Part shown: one piece after another, positions 35,547 through 45,060 of the stretch
Layout of the letters: each line of letters opens with the position of its first letter
Position numbering within the stretch: the first letter of the stretch is position 1
NCBI GenBank assembly: GCA_018262195.1
Contig: JAGTRS010000024.1
Location: 1 to 57,742 of the forward strand
Direction: 5' to 3'
Length of the DNA: 57,742 nucleotides
DNA from: Pseudomonadota bacterium
GTDB lineage: Bacteria; Pseudomonadota; Gammaproteobacteria; Burkholderiales; Rhodocyclaceae
Translations under genes and position numbers: made by a program
Notes under the pieces: model-generated
What the model was told of the DNA's origin: nothing
What the model saw: only the letters and a program-made list of their open reading frames with translations
The model's database searches: none

Positions 35547-36854
35547 ATGGATATACACGTCTTCGTCGGGCTCCTGTTTGCAACCCCAAGTCTTGCTTTT
35601 GCTGTCTGGAGGCTGAAGCGCGCCATTAAAGCGCAGGATGAAGAGCTGTTCTTTTGGGGCGGGGGATTATATTTCGCAGTAGCCCCTATTTTTGTTGATA
35701 CGTTATTGCTAGCGGCTGGTGAGTTCGCAGAAATCAATCAGGCTATTTCGTCAGAAAACGCCAGTTATTGGACAGGAGCAGACTCGGTTGTCTTGATGCA
35801 TGCTGCGATATTCGTTTTTATGTTTAACGTCACTTATTGGATATTTTCCGATGTGGCAAAAAGCGTGATTCACATTCCGGCGGCAAAAAAAGATGGTCGC
35901 TTTAGTACTGTTGGAGTGATTTTGCTGCTTTTGGTTGCCTATTCGGTGTTGTATGTCTCTTTGTTAGAGGGCGTTGATTTTATACAAAAACAGAAGGATG
36001 AGCTCCAAACTACTTTTATCAGTACGCTATCTCAACTTTTATTGCCAATCTCTGCAGTCGGTTTTTTCTTGCATGCTAAAGAGAATAAATACCTTTTGGC
36101 TATTTTGTTTGCCTTGCCTTTGGTTGTGGTTGGAGTTGTCGGGCAGGCGAGGGCTATGTTTTTCTATATTCCAGCAGCCCTGGTTATGTTGCATGTGTTG
36201 AAAAATAATGGACGTCTTAAACTTCTGAAGCTGATGGTTGTTGCAATAGCGTTGTTATGTTGTTCTGTTCTCGTGAAAATTGCAGCAAATGAAGATCATG
36301 GATTTTGGTACTCAGAAAATAAAATTCTTTTTTTTATTGCGAATGTTTTGCGTGACGTAAGCGTTGGTGATTTATATTATGCAGTTAGCGTGCGCAATGA
36401 GGCAGAATATTCCACGACTCAGGGTAGTTCATCGTTGGCACTTGTGCTGACGGGGGTCGTTCCGCCATTTTTGGCGAAAGGGTTGTTTGACCCTGTAAAT
36501 ACAGTTATTTACAAAATATATCAGATGCGTTTTGGCGAGTACTCTTTTGGCTCTGTTCATCCAACAATATATGGGTGTGCGTATTTTGACCTAGGATATG
36601 TTGGTCTACTTCTCGCTATTTTCTTTCCGATTGTTCTGAGATTTTTTAAAAAACTGTTTTCAGTCTATTTTTTTTCAAGGGCGGCAATATTAATAATTAC
36701 ATCTGGGTTCTGGTTTGTGGCGATGAGGGGTAGTCCAAATGTTGCTTATTTTAGATATTTTTATTCAAGCGTATTGATTTTTGCTGTGCTGTATGTGGTC
36801 TACTTGATTCAATGCTCGTATTCTCGTGATCGGTTATTCATTCCGCGCAGATAA
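35547..36854 (+). CDS. wzy: Wzy-like polysaccharide polymerase
   Basis: A 435-residue membrane protein with about 11-12 hydrophobic segments and a large periplasmic loop around residues 260-345 (SSLALVLTGVVPPFLAKGLF and following), the layout of O-antigen or EPS polymerases. It would join flipped repeat units in the periplasm. AGGA at 35538-35541 precedes the ATG. It is AT-rich like its neighbours. Wzy proteins share little sequence, so the call depends on topology and its place next to wzx. Confidence 0.7.
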   Translation: MDIHVFVGLLFATPSLAFAVWRLKRAIKAQDEELFFWGGGLYFAVAPIFVDTLLLAAGEFAEINQAISSENASYWTGADSVVLMHAAIFVFMFNVTYWIFSDVAKSVIHIPAAKKDGRFSTVGVILLLLVAYSVLYVSLLEGVDFIQKQKDELQTTFISTLSQLLLPISAVGFFLHAKENKYLLAILFALPLVVVGVVGQARAMFFYIPAALVMLHVLKNNGRLKLLKLMVVAIALLCCSVLVKIAANEDHGFWYSENKILFFIANVLRDVSVGDLYYAVSVRNEAEYSTTQGSSSLALVLTGVVPPFLAKGLFDPVNTVIYKIYQMRFGEYSFGSVHPTIYGCAYFDLGYVGLLLAIFFPIVLRFFKKLFSVYFFSRAAILIITSGFWFVAMRGSPNVAYFRYFYSSVLIFAVLYVVYLIQCSYSRDRLFIPRR

Positions 36855-36899
36855 ATGGAATGCGATTTGTTTTTTGTGTTTATATATTTAGAGTAATTT

Positions 36900-37910
36900 A
36901 TGAAATCGGTGTTTTGTACTTGGGGGATTCGTACTGGTTGCGCCGTAGACACTGCATGGCGACGTATTAGGACTATTTTCGAAATCTCTGGTGCTGAATT
37001 TGGATATGTTTTGAGAGGGGTTAGTACTGCTGACTTGTTTAAGGCAAATTGGTCTCAGATTCGCAGAGCAGAAAAAATTTATTGTGCAACAATATGGCAG
37101 GTATTTATTGTATATATTATTTCTTTCGGATCTGGGGCAGAGATTGTTTATTGGGTACAAGGTTTGGTCGCGGAGGAGAATTATTTAAAGAAAAAATCCC
37201 GTTTTCGTTATTTTGTGTTGCTGTGTTTAGAGAAGGCTGGTTTTAATTTTGCCTCGTCGTTTATATTCGTTTCTGAATTTATGAGAGATTTTTATTTTCG
37301 GAGATATCCGAGTGCTCGTGGAAAGAGATCATTGGTTATCCCGTGTGTTTCAGATCTTAATGCAAGTCGTGACATCCAGCGAATAGAAGATTCATATTGT
37401 TATTTAGGTGGAATGTCAGCTTGGCAGAAATTTGATGTTGTCGTGCGGATCATGAATATGGTGGTAGATAATAACCCAGGTTCTACTTTTTACGTTGCTA
37501 CTCGGGATATTCAGATATGTGAGAGTGTTTTGAGGGCAATAGCATCCCCTAGGTTATTAAATGTTACATCAGTATGCACGCTAAACGGGGATGAAGAGGT
37601 TTCTAGGTTTTTGTCAGGTGTTGAATTCGGGTTTTTGATAAGGGATGACAATTTAGTCAATAACGTATCGTCGCCGATTAAGCTAGCGGAGTATTTGTCG
37701 TGTGGTGTTAGTGTTATAACTACAGATGCACTTCGTTCGTATGCCGATTCGGTTCGCGAGGCTGGGTATGTCATTCAACCCGAAGTTTTTCTCTCTTCTC
37801 CTGCTATTGATTGCTTTCGTTACAAGGGGGAATTGGCTGCGATAGAGGTCCATCGCAGATTGTTTTCACAGTCATCAGTACTTGCCGCAGTGCGTGGATT
37901 TTTAAATTAG
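36900..37910 (+). CDS. GT-B fold glycosyltransferase, GT4-like
   Basis: A 336-residue cytoplasmic or peripheral protein. The N-terminal half is divergent (VFCTWGIRTGCAVDTAWRR). The C-terminal half has a GT4-like pattern: CYLGGMSAWQKFDVVVRIMN, then FGFLIRDDNLVNNVSSPIKL and AEYLSCGVSVITT, where Asp/Asn and Glu residues bind the nucleotide sugar. It would add one sugar to the lipid-linked repeat unit; donor and acceptor cannot be told. It lies in the AT-rich block, 45 bases after wzy. The 252 bases after it (37911-38162) are AT-rich with no gene seen. Confidence 0.75.
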   Translation: MKSVFCTWGIRTGCAVDTAWRRIRTIFEISGAEFGYVLRGVSTADLFKANWSQIRRAEKIYCATIWQVFIVYIISFGSGAEIVYWVQGLVAEENYLKKKSRFRYFVLLCLEKAGFNFASSFIFVSEFMRDFYFRRYPSARGKRSLVIPCVSDLNASRDIQRIEDSYCYLGGMSAWQKFDVVVRIMNMVVDNNPGSTFYVATRDIQICESVLRAIASPRLLNVTSVCTLNGDEEVSRFLSGVEFGFLIRDDNLVNNVSSPIKLAEYLSCGVSVITTDALRSYADSVREAGYVIQPEVFLSSPAIDCFRYKGELAAIEVHRRLFSQSSVLAAVRGFLN

Positions 37911-38162
37911 TTTATTTTGATTTGTTTTTTTCGTGAGCAAAGTGGGGTTCGATTTTCTTGGTTGTTCTGAGATTTTTGAAAGTATTCGTCGGTCTCTTAT
38001 TTTAATTAATATGCTTTTTGATGATTAAATTGGTTAGTTAAAGTTCCTAATTAAATCTGCGACTAACCTATAGCTCTCGGAGGGATCTTTGTGAAATGGC
38101 TGGTTTATTATTTTCATTGATAGCGAATAAGCCGATTTAATTTTTGTTATGAATAGTTTTTA

Positions 38163-39236
38163 ATGAATCCAATTAAAAGTGTTGTGCTGCTCGGGCCAAC
38201 TCCACCGCCAGCGGGAGGGGTCTCAATTCATATCAAGCGATTTGCTTACCGTTTAAACTATCTCGGTTGGCCTGTCCATATCCTTAGTACCACTGCTCAA
38301 CATGATGACGGTAATACCATCGCTATTGGGAATAACAGAATTTTCGGAATTTTGTCTCACTATAAAAGATTTCGCGGAAATCTTGTACTTGTCCATTCGT
38401 CCGAACTCTACGGTTTGGTTGTTTCGGTTTACTGCAAATTGGCCGGGGCACAGGTTGTCCAATATTTTCACAACGGTAGAGCTTTGGCGCGTATTCATCG
38501 GAACCCGTTGTTAGGGTGGCTTGTTGGCAAGGTTTTGGGCTATTTGGATCAAGTATTTGTGGTTAATGCGGAGATTGCTAAATCAGTGCATCATTTGAGC
38601 AATGGTGTTGCCAAGATTGATGTCGTTAATCCGTTCATTCCCCCGCTTGAGAGCGAATTGCAAGGATATATTCCAACGGGATTTGAAAGCGGCAAGCGGA
38701 TCTATGTCGGCTGGTGCGGGTTGTTTAGTGGTGAGCGAGCGGCGATTTACGGCTTAGATTTTTTCGCCAGTGTTTTCAGGAGGTTTGTTTCCGCGGGGCA
38801 CGACGCGGTCGCTGTATTGGCGGCAGCAGACTTTGATGCAGAGAACGAATTGCAGACTATGGCGCGAATGAAATGCTTGTTTGCCAACCGCGTTGTTATC
38901 GTCCCCTCTGATGTTCCGTTTGTTTCTGTATTGAATGTTTTGGATATCTTTATCAGACCAACGGCCACTGATGGCGATTCAATCAGCGTTCGGGAGGCAC
39001 TTTATTTGAATCTTCCGGTGCTCGCAAGTGATGTTTCTCTCAGGCCGAGTGGAGTTTCAACCTATCGTTTTGGGGATGAGGATCAATGTTTTCAGTTATT
39101 GGAGAAATTGATTGAATCTAATCCAGGTTCCGCCAGAGTGTCGCCTCCTTCTGCTTCACCCGGATGCGAGGCTGTATTGCCAGGAGATATTAACCCTGAT
39201 CGTATAAAACAGATGATTCGCTCATTTCAGGACTGA
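38163..39236 (+). CDS. Glycosyltransferase, GT4-like
   Basis: A 357-residue GT-B protein. It opens VVLLGPTPPPAGGVSIHIKR, a common start in GT4 enzymes of EPS clusters, and its donor-binding region is FIRPTATDGDSISVREALYL followed by NLPVLASDVSLRPSG. It probably transfers one residue of the repeat unit on the cytoplasmic face; specificity is not readable. Composition is between the AT-rich block and the GC-rich flanks. It precedes the acetyltransferase gene by 53 bases. Confidence 0.8.
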   Translation: MNPIKSVVLLGPTPPPAGGVSIHIKRFAYRLNYLGWPVHILSTTAQHDDGNTIAIGNNRIFGILSHYKRFRGNLVLVHSSELYGLVVSVYCKLAGAQVVQYFHNGRALARIHRNPLLGWLVGKVLGYLDQVFVVNAEIAKSVHHLSNGVAKIDVVNPFIPPLESELQGYIPTGFESGKRIYVGWCGLFSGERAAIYGLDFFASVFRRFVSAGHDAVAVLAAADFDAENELQTMARMKCLFANRVVIVPSDVPFVSVLNVLDIFIRPTATDGDSISVREALYLNLPVLASDVSLRPSGVSTYRFGDEDQCFQLLEKLIESNPGSARVSPPSASPGCEAVLPGDINPDRIKQMIRSFQD

Positions 39237-39289
39237 TGCGTTTTTCCTTGATAAATATTTTATTTTTTGTCTGAAAAGTAGGTTTGATG

Positions 39290-39718
39290 ATGAGCGGTTT
39301 ATTTTTTTATCGGATAGGTCATTTTTTCTTCAAATTAGGAATTCCGCTATTGCCGAAGCTATTTTTTGGCCTCGGTTTTTTATTGTTCCACTGTGTTATT
39401 CCGCCATCTGCATCAATTGGTAAGGGAACTAAGGTTGGTTACGGTGGACTCGGAATCGTGATTCATGCCAGAGCAAAAATTGGTGTCGGGGTTGTCATTG
39501 CTCAGCATGTAACGATAGGCGGGAGGTCAGGGTTCGTTGATGTTCCCGTAATTGAAGACGGAGTATTCATCGGCGCGGGAGCCAAGGTTCTTGGCCCGGT
39601 CCGACTCGGTGCGAATGCGGTTGTTGGTGCGAATGCTGTAGTACTCAAGGATGTGCCTGCCGGTGCTGTGGTTGTAGGTATCCCTGCGCGTATCGTTAAG
39701 CAGAAAGAGGCGTCCTGA
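39290..39718 (+). CDS. Left-handed beta-helix acetyltransferase (serine acetyltransferase-like)
   Basis: A 142-residue protein. A short hydrophobic N-terminus (about 1-35) is followed by hexapeptide repeats (IGKGTKVGYGGLGIVIHARA, IGVGVVIAQHVTIGGRSG, ANAVVGANAVVLKDVPAGAV). It ends VVVGIPARIVK, as in serine O-acetyltransferase-like EPS enzymes. It probably acetylates a sugar of the repeat unit or its precursor. AGG at 39280-39282 supports the ATG at 39290; an ATG at 39287 is possible. It lies at the end of the AT-rich block. Confidence 0.83.
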   Translation: MSGLFFYRIGHFFFKLGIPLLPKLFFGLGFLLFHCVIPPSASIGKGTKVGYGGLGIVIHARAKIGVGVVIAQHVTIGGRSGFVDVPVIEDGVFIGAGAKVLGPVRLGANAVVGANAVVLKDVPAGAVVVGIPARIVKQKEAS

Positions 39719-39755
39719 AAAAGGATTTGACGAGGTTTTTACTTCTATTTCACAT

Positions 39756-40868
39756 ATGAAAACGATCGATATTATTGCCGGGGCGCGCCCCAACTTCATG
39801 AAGATTGCTCCGATCATCCGGGCGCTGGAAAGTCACCGAAAGGCAGGCGGTGCTTTGGTTTATCGTCTGGTACACACCGGGCAGCACTATGATGCGCGGA
39901 TGTCGGGTGACTTCTTTACGCAGTTAGGTATCCCCGAGCCGCAGGTCAATCTTGAGGTTGGCTCTGGCACTCAGGCAGAGCAGACGGCCACGATCATGGT
40001 GCGCTACGAGAAGCTGCTTCTGGAGGCGCCGAGTGATGTGTGCCTGGTAGTTGGCGATGTGACATCGACGATGGCTTGCGCGATTGCGGCGCAGAAGCTG
40101 GGGGTGCCGGTGGCACACGTCGAGGCTGGTATCCGCTCCGGGGATTGGTCGATGCCGGAGGAAATCAACCGGATGGTGACGGATTCGATCACCAACTGGT
40201 TTTTTACGACCAGTGAAGTGGCGAACGAGAATCTGCGGCGTAGCGGGGTTGGCGATGCGCGGATTTTCTTTGTCGGCAATACGATGATTGATACCTTGCT
40301 GGCCAACTTTGAGCGCTTGCGCCCGCCCGCATTCTGGGACGAGTTGGGCCTGACCGCCGGGGAGTATTTTGTCCTGACGCTGCACCGGCCGGCCAATGTG
40401 GATACAGCCGATGGATTCGCAACTTTGTTGGCAGCGATTGGCGAGAGTACGCGCGGGTTGCCGACGATCTTTCCGGTGCATCCGCGCACGGCCAAGACTC
40501 TGGAGGCGATTGGAACGCTGCCGGCGAATGTGAAGCTGGTTGATCCGCAGCCTTATCTCGAATTCAATTATCTGGTGAAGAACGCTCGGGCGGTGATTAC
40601 CGATTCGGGCGGCATTACCGAGGAAACAACGGTGATGCGTGTGCCGTGCCTGACCTTGCGTGACTCGACAGAGCGCCCGGAAACAGTGACGGTGGGCACG
40701 AACGAACTGATCGGGACCGATCCTGCCAAGCTCAAACCGGCCATGGACAGGCTGTTTGCTGGCGAATGGAAGAAGGGCGCCATTCCGGAAAAGTGGGATG
40801 GGCAGACAGCGACGCGGATTGTCGCTGTGCTTGAGCAGTTGCTGGTGACGCCGGCGCAGCGTGGCTGA
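39756..40868 (+). CDS. Second UDP-GlcNAc 2-epimerase family enzyme, divergent subtype
   Basis: A 370-residue epimerase-fold enzyme. It shares the family plan (IIAGARPNFMKIAPIIRALE, VVGDVTSTMACAIAAQ, LTLHRPANVDTADGF, VITDSGGITEETTVM), but has GIRSGDWSMPEEINRMVTDS where canonical WecB has an [11 protein letters not shown] stretch. This points to a subfamily that may act on a modified UDP-HexNAc (FnlC- or WbpI-like) or simply be a second UDP-ManNAc source. It is GC-rich, unlike the wecB at 32980, so the two have different histories. The next gene starts three bases after the stop. Confidence 0.85.
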   Translation: MKTIDIIAGARPNFMKIAPIIRALESHRKAGGALVYRLVHTGQHYDARMSGDFFTQLGIPEPQVNLEVGSGTQAEQTATIMVRYEKLLLEAPSDVCLVVGDVTSTMACAIAAQKLGVPVAHVEAGIRSGDWSMPEEINRMVTDSITNWFFTTSEVANENLRRSGVGDARIFFVGNTMIDTLLANFERLRPPAFWDELGLTAGEYFVLTLHRPANVDTADGFATLLAAIGESTRGLPTIFPVHPRTAKTLEAIGTLPANVKLVDPQPYLEFNYLVKNARAVITDSGGITEETTVMRVPCLTLRDSTERPETVTVGTNELIGTDPAKLKPAMDRLFAGEWKKGAIPEKWDGQTATRIVAVLEQLLVTPAQRG

Positions 40869-40871
40869 TTG

Positions 40872-42527
40872 ATGGCTCTTTCACGCGTTTTGAGGCTTTT
40901 GCGAACGGCTCGCCACTTGCGGGTTGAGCAGGTGGCTTATCGTTTGTATTACCGCTTGGGGCGGCGCCTGGTGCGGCATCGGGCGCAGGCCGCTGTTGGC
41001 AAGGTGGTGCGCCGGTCATGGGTGAGGGAATGGGGGGCGCCGTTGATCGGGGGGCGCAGCCATTTTGATCCCGGGGTTTTTGGTTTTCTGGGGGAGAGTG
41101 GTGACTTGGGGCAGATGGGAGGGTGGAACTCTCCCACCAAGACCAAGTTGTGGCTCTACAACCTGCATTATCTCGATGACCTCAATGCTTACGATGCCGA
41201 TGCCAGAGGAGAGCAGCACGCGTGGCTGATTGATCGCTGGATCGACGAGAACCCGCCATTGCAAGGCAATGGCTGGGAGCCCTATACGTTGTCGTTGCGC
41301 ATCGTGAATCTGGTGAAGTGGTTTGCCCGCCAGCCAACGGTTCCGGAGCGCTGGCTGTCTAGCCTGGCGGCACAGGCGCAGGCTTTGGTGGTTCAGGAAG
41401 AGCGCCATATTCTGGCTAACCATTTGTTCGCGAACGGCAAGGCGCTGGTATTTGTTGGGGCCTTCCTGGGTGGAGCGGTCGGCGAGCGTTGTTTGCGGCA
41501 GGGGCTGGCGATTCTCGATCGGGAGATTCCTGAGCAGTTTTGCGCAGACGGCGGACATTTCGAGTTGTCGCCTATGTATCACGCCACCTTGTTATGGGAT
41601 TTGTGCGATCTGGTCAATCTGGCGGATCGCAGTGGCCTGGCGCTGCTCGCCGAGCGTTCGGAGCAGTGGCGGCGGGTGATTGACCGGGGGCTCGACTGGC
41701 TGGCTGCGATGAGTCATCCGGATGGGGAGATTTCCTTTTTCAATGACGCTGCTTTTGATATTGCACCCGCCCCGGCGGCTGTTGATGCCTATGCAAAGTC
41801 TTTGGGGGGGCGGGGCACGAAAGCAGCAGCGAACTCTTTGTCTGCAGCACATTTGGCTGACACTGGTTATGTTGTTGTTTCGCTCGGAAACAATGGCAAG
41901 GCGATTCTGGATGTGGCCGAGGTTGGGCCGAGCTACCAGCCGGGGCACGCTCATGCCGATACGCTCAGTTTTGAGTTGAGTCTGTTCGGCCAGCGGGTAT
42001 TGGTGAATACCGGTACCTCTCAGTACGGCGAGGGCAAGGAACGACAGCGGCAGCGCAGTACCTGTGCGCATAACACGGTGGAAATCGACGGCGAGAATTC
42101 GTCGGAAGTGTGGGCGGGGTTTCGGGTGGCACGGCGTGCCAGGCCTCGGGCCGTGCAGGTGCAGCGTGAGGCCAGCGGTCGATTGGTTGTAAGTGCCTGT
42201 CACGACGGCTACGAACGCTTGTCCGGCAGGCCGATTCACCGCCGTACATGGATGTTCGAGGAAAACCGGTTGCGGGTGGTCGATACGGTGTCTGGCAGTT
42301 TCAGCGTAGCGATCGGGCGTTTTTTCCTGCACCCCGACATCAAAGTGGCGGATGGGAATCTACTCTGTTTGCCGGATGGACGCAGCCTGCGCTGGTCTTG
42401 TTCCGGTGGCTATGGCGAGGTGGTGCGTTCGATCTGGCACCCCGCCTTCGGTGCCTCCATTCCTAATCATTGTCTTGAAGTTCTTTTCGAAGGTCATGAG
42501 GTGACTCTCGATTTTTCGTGGTGTTGA
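40872..42527 (+). CDS. Heparinase II/III-like polysaccharide lyase family protein
   Basis: A 551-residue protein. An alpha-helical N-terminal part (about 20-290) is followed by a heparinase II/III-type beta-domain with PGHAHADTLSFELSLFG, STCAHNTVEIDGENSSEVW and RRTWMFEENRLRVVDTV. Such proteins cleave uronate-containing polymers by beta-elimination, and EPS loci often carry one to trim or release the polymer. No signal peptide is obvious, so how it reaches its substrate is unclear. The ATG at 40872 is three bases after the epimerase stop, and the next gene follows after one base. Confidence 0.85.
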   Translation: MALSRVLRLLRTARHLRVEQVAYRLYYRLGRRLVRHRAQAAVGKVVRRSWVREWGAPLIGGRSHFDPGVFGFLGESGDLGQMGGWNSPTKTKLWLYNLHYLDDLNAYDADARGEQHAWLIDRWIDENPPLQGNGWEPYTLSLRIVNLVKWFARQPTVPERWLSSLAAQAQALVVQEERHILANHLFANGKALVFVGAFLGGAVGERCLRQGLAILDREIPEQFCADGGHFELSPMYHATLLWDLCDLVNLADRSGLALLAERSEQWRRVIDRGLDWLAAMSHPDGEISFFNDAAFDIAPAPAAVDAYAKSLGGRGTKAAANSLSAAHLADTGYVVVSLGNNGKAILDVAEVGPSYQPGHAHADTLSFELSLFGQRVLVNTGTSQYGEGKERQRQRSTCAHNTVEIDGENSSEVWAGFRVARRARPRAVQVQREASGRLVVSACHDGYERLSGRPIHRRTWMFEENRLRVVDTVSGSFSVAIGRFFLHPDIKVADGNLLCLPDGRSLRWSCSGGYGEVVRSIWHPAFGASIPNHCLEVLFEGHEVTLDFSWC

Positions 42528-42528
42528 T

Positions 42529-43767
42529 ATGCATATCCTGTTCTTGACCGACAACTTTCCGCCTGAGGTGAATGCCCCGGCCAGCCGTACTTTTGAGCAT
42601 TGCCGCGAATGGGTGAAGGCGGGGCATCAGGTGACGGTGATTACCTGTGCGCCCAATTTTCCCAAGGGCCGGGTCTATGAGGGGTATCGCAACAAGCTTT
42701 GCCAGCAAGAGACGATGGATGGAATCCGCGTCATTCGTGTCTGGTCCTACATCACGGCGAACGAGGGGTTCGTCAAGCGTATCCTCGATTACCAGAGCTT
42801 CATGGTGACGGCGACGTTGGCGGCACTGTTTGTTCGTCGGGTGGATATGGTGATTGGTACATCGCCTCAGTTTTTCACCGTTTGCGCCGCCTGGATGGTC
42901 AGCGTTTTGAAGCGGGTTCCATTTGTGTTCGAGTTGCGCGATCTGTGGCCGGAGTCGATCAAGGCCGTGGGCGCGATGCAGGATTCTGCAGCCATACGTT
43001 GGCTGGAAAAGCTGGAATTATTTTTGTACCGGAAGGCAAAATTGATCGTTTCGGTAACCCATGCCTTTCGTGACAAGCTGATCGAGCGCGGCGTGGATGG
43101 CGCCAAGATCGGTGTCGTGACGAATGGCGTGGATATGACTCGTTTCAAGCCGATGCCCAAGGATCAGGCGCTCGCAGATCAGTTGGGACTTCATGGCAAA
43201 TTTGTTGGCGGCTATGTCGGCACACACGGCATGGCGCACCATCTGGAAACGATATTGGATGCTGCTGAGCGCCTTGCTGGCGAAGGTTTTGGCGACGATT
43301 TTCATTTCATTCTGCTTGGCGACGGAGCGCGAAAAGAGGATCTCAAGAAAGAGGCTGCGCGCCGTGTCTTGCGCAATGTGACCTTTGTTGATTCCGTCTC
43401 CAAGGATGATGTGGCCCGTTATTGGTCATTGCTTGATGTCTCGATCATCCATCTCAGGAAGACCGAGTTGTTCACCAGCGTGATTCCCTCCAAGTTGTTT
43501 GAATGCATGGGTATGGGGTTGCCTGTACTCCACGGAGTGGCCGGTGAATCAGCAGAAATTGTTCGCGCAGAAGGGGTTGGTGTGGTCTTCGAGCCGGAGA
43601 ACGCCGATCAACTTGTTTCGCTGATGAAGCAGTTCAGGAGCGATCGCCAGGCCTACGAGACATACCGGGCCAATGGTTTGGTGGCCGCCAAAAAATATGA
43701 CCGCACAGCCTTGGCTTTGCGCATGCTCGAACTGATCAAGTTACATACGCCGCAGAGTGGCAGGTGA
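42529..43767 (+). CDS. GT4 glycosyltransferase, WbuB-like
   Basis: A 412-residue GT-B protein with the WbuB-like opening MHILFLTDNFPPEVNAPASR, the FVFELRDLWPESIKAVGAM stretch and KLIVSVTHAFRDKLIERGV, VTNGVDMTRFKP, and a C-terminal KLFECMGMGLPVLHGVAGES. WbuB transfers N-acetyl-L-fucosamine in some O-antigens, but relatives use other HexNAc donors and fnlA/fnlB are not here. It starts one base after the lyase stop. After it come 175 bases without a gene, then rmlB. Confidence 0.85.
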   Translation: MHILFLTDNFPPEVNAPASRTFEHCREWVKAGHQVTVITCAPNFPKGRVYEGYRNKLCQQETMDGIRVIRVWSYITANEGFVKRILDYQSFMVTATLAALFVRRVDMVIGTSPQFFTVCAAWMVSVLKRVPFVFELRDLWPESIKAVGAMQDSAAIRWLEKLELFLYRKAKLIVSVTHAFRDKLIERGVDGAKIGVVTNGVDMTRFKPMPKDQALADQLGLHGKFVGGYVGTHGMAHHLETILDAAERLAGEGFGDDFHFILLGDGARKEDLKKEAARRVLRNVTFVDSVSKDDVARYWSLLDVSIIHLRKTELFTSVIPSKLFECMGMGLPVLHGVAGESAEIVRAEGVGVVFEPENADQLVSLMKQFRSDRQAYETYRANGLVAAKKYDRTALALRMLELIKLHTPQSGR

Positions 43768-43942
43768 TGCCTTTTCCTGTTTGACGCACAGGGCGCTTTT
43801 CTAGGACGTTGGGTTCGTCATTGTCACAAGGTGTAATCGGGGCCGCTGAACGTTATCATTCGGCAATCTGATTCACGCCTGTGTCCGCAGCTGGTCTATG
43901 GCTGCGGTTCGCCGGGCCTGAGCTTTCTCAAACAAGGTGCCT
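43768..43942 (+). promoter_or_regulatory. Gap before rmlB with possible promoter and hairpin
   Basis: TTGGGT (43809-43814), 17 bases, then TGTAAT (43832-43837) is a fair sigma-70 match. A 7-bp hairpin CCGCAGC/GCTGCGG (43885-43891 and 43901-43907) follows without a T-run, so it is not a clear terminator. The rmlBAC genes may have their own start of transcription. Confidence 0.3.
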
Positions 43943-45007
43943 ATGATTCTTGTTACTGGCGGTGCCGGTTTTATTGGCGCCAATTTTGTACTGGACTGGC
44001 TGCGCACGAGCGATGAGCCGGTGCTCAATCTGGATGCCCTGACTTACGCAGGCAATCTGGAGAATCTGGCTTCGGTTGCGGGTGATGCGCGGCACGTTTT
44101 TGTGCAGGGCGATATTTGCGATCGGGCGCTGCTTGATCGCCTGCTGGCCGAGCACCAGCCCCGCGCCATTGTTCATTTTGCCGCCGAAAGCCATGTTGAC
44201 CGCAGCATTCATGGCCCTGGGGATTTTGTTCGCACCAATGTGACGGGGACGTTCACGCTGCTTGAGGCGGCGCGTGGCTACTGGATGGGGCTGGATGGCG
44301 AGCGCAAGGTGGGCTTCCGTTTTCATCATGTGAGCACGGACGAGGTGTATGGCTCCCTTGGCCCGAATGATCCGGCGTTTACCGAAACCCATGCTTATGC
44401 GCCGAATAGCCCGTATTCGGCGAGCAAGGCGGCATCCGATCATCTGGTGCGGGCCTGGTTTCACACTTATGGCCTGCCTGTGACGACGAGCAATTGCTCG
44501 AATAACTACGGTCCGTATCACTTCCCGGAGAAGCTGATTCCGCTGATGATCGCCAATGCGCTGGCGGGCAAGGCTTTGCCGGTTTATGGGGATGGCCGGC
44601 AGGTGCGTGACTGGTTGTACGTGAGCGATCATTGCAGCGCGATCCGTACGGTGCTGGCCAAGGGCACGCCCGGCGAGGTTTATAACGTGGGCGGTTGGAA
44701 CGAAATGCCGAACATCGAGATCGTGCAGACGCTGTGTGCCTTGCTCGACGAGCTGAAGCCGGACCCGCAAGGCAGTTACGCCCGCCTGATTACTTATGTG
44801 GCGGATCGGCCCGGGCATGACCGCCGCTATGCGATCGATGCGCGCAAGATCGAGCGCGAGCTGGGTTGGCGCCCGGCGGAAACTTTCGAGACGGGCATCC
44901 GCAAGACGGTGGTGTGGTATCTGGCGAATCAGGATTGGGTTGCCGATGTGTTGAGCGGCGCTTACCGGGAATGGGTGGAAACCAATTACGCCGGTCGGGC
45001 GGTTTAG
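43943..45007 (+). CDS. rmlB: dTDP-glucose 4,6-dehydratase RmlB
   Basis: A 354-residue extended SDR enzyme that makes dTDP-4-keto-6-deoxyglucose. It has the NAD motif GGAGFIGAN near the start, the [12 protein letters not shown] stretch, HVSTDEVYG and the catalytic YSASK. AAGG at 43934-43937 supports the ATG at 43943, not the in-frame GTG at 43937. It begins a typical rml set whose next gene is rmlA, 53 bases later. Confidence 0.95.
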   Translation: MILVTGGAGFIGANFVLDWLRTSDEPVLNLDALTYAGNLENLASVAGDARHVFVQGDICDRALLDRLLAEHQPRAIVHFAAESHVDRSIHGPGDFVRTNVTGTFTLLEAARGYWMGLDGERKVGFRFHHVSTDEVYGSLGPNDPAFTETHAYAPNSPYSASKAASDHLVRAWFHTYGLPVTTSNCSNNYGPYHFPEKLIPLMIANALAGKALPVYGDGRQVRDWLYVSDHCSAIRTVLAKGTPGEVYNVGGWNEMPNIEIVQTLCALLDELKPDPQGSYARLITYVADRPGHDRRYAIDARKIERELGWRPAETFETGIRKTVVWYLANQDWVADVLSGAYREWVETNYAGRAV

Positions 45008-45060
45008 CGCGGTGTGGAATTGCGGCCGGGCGTTGATCCCGGCATTGATTGGAGTGGTTC

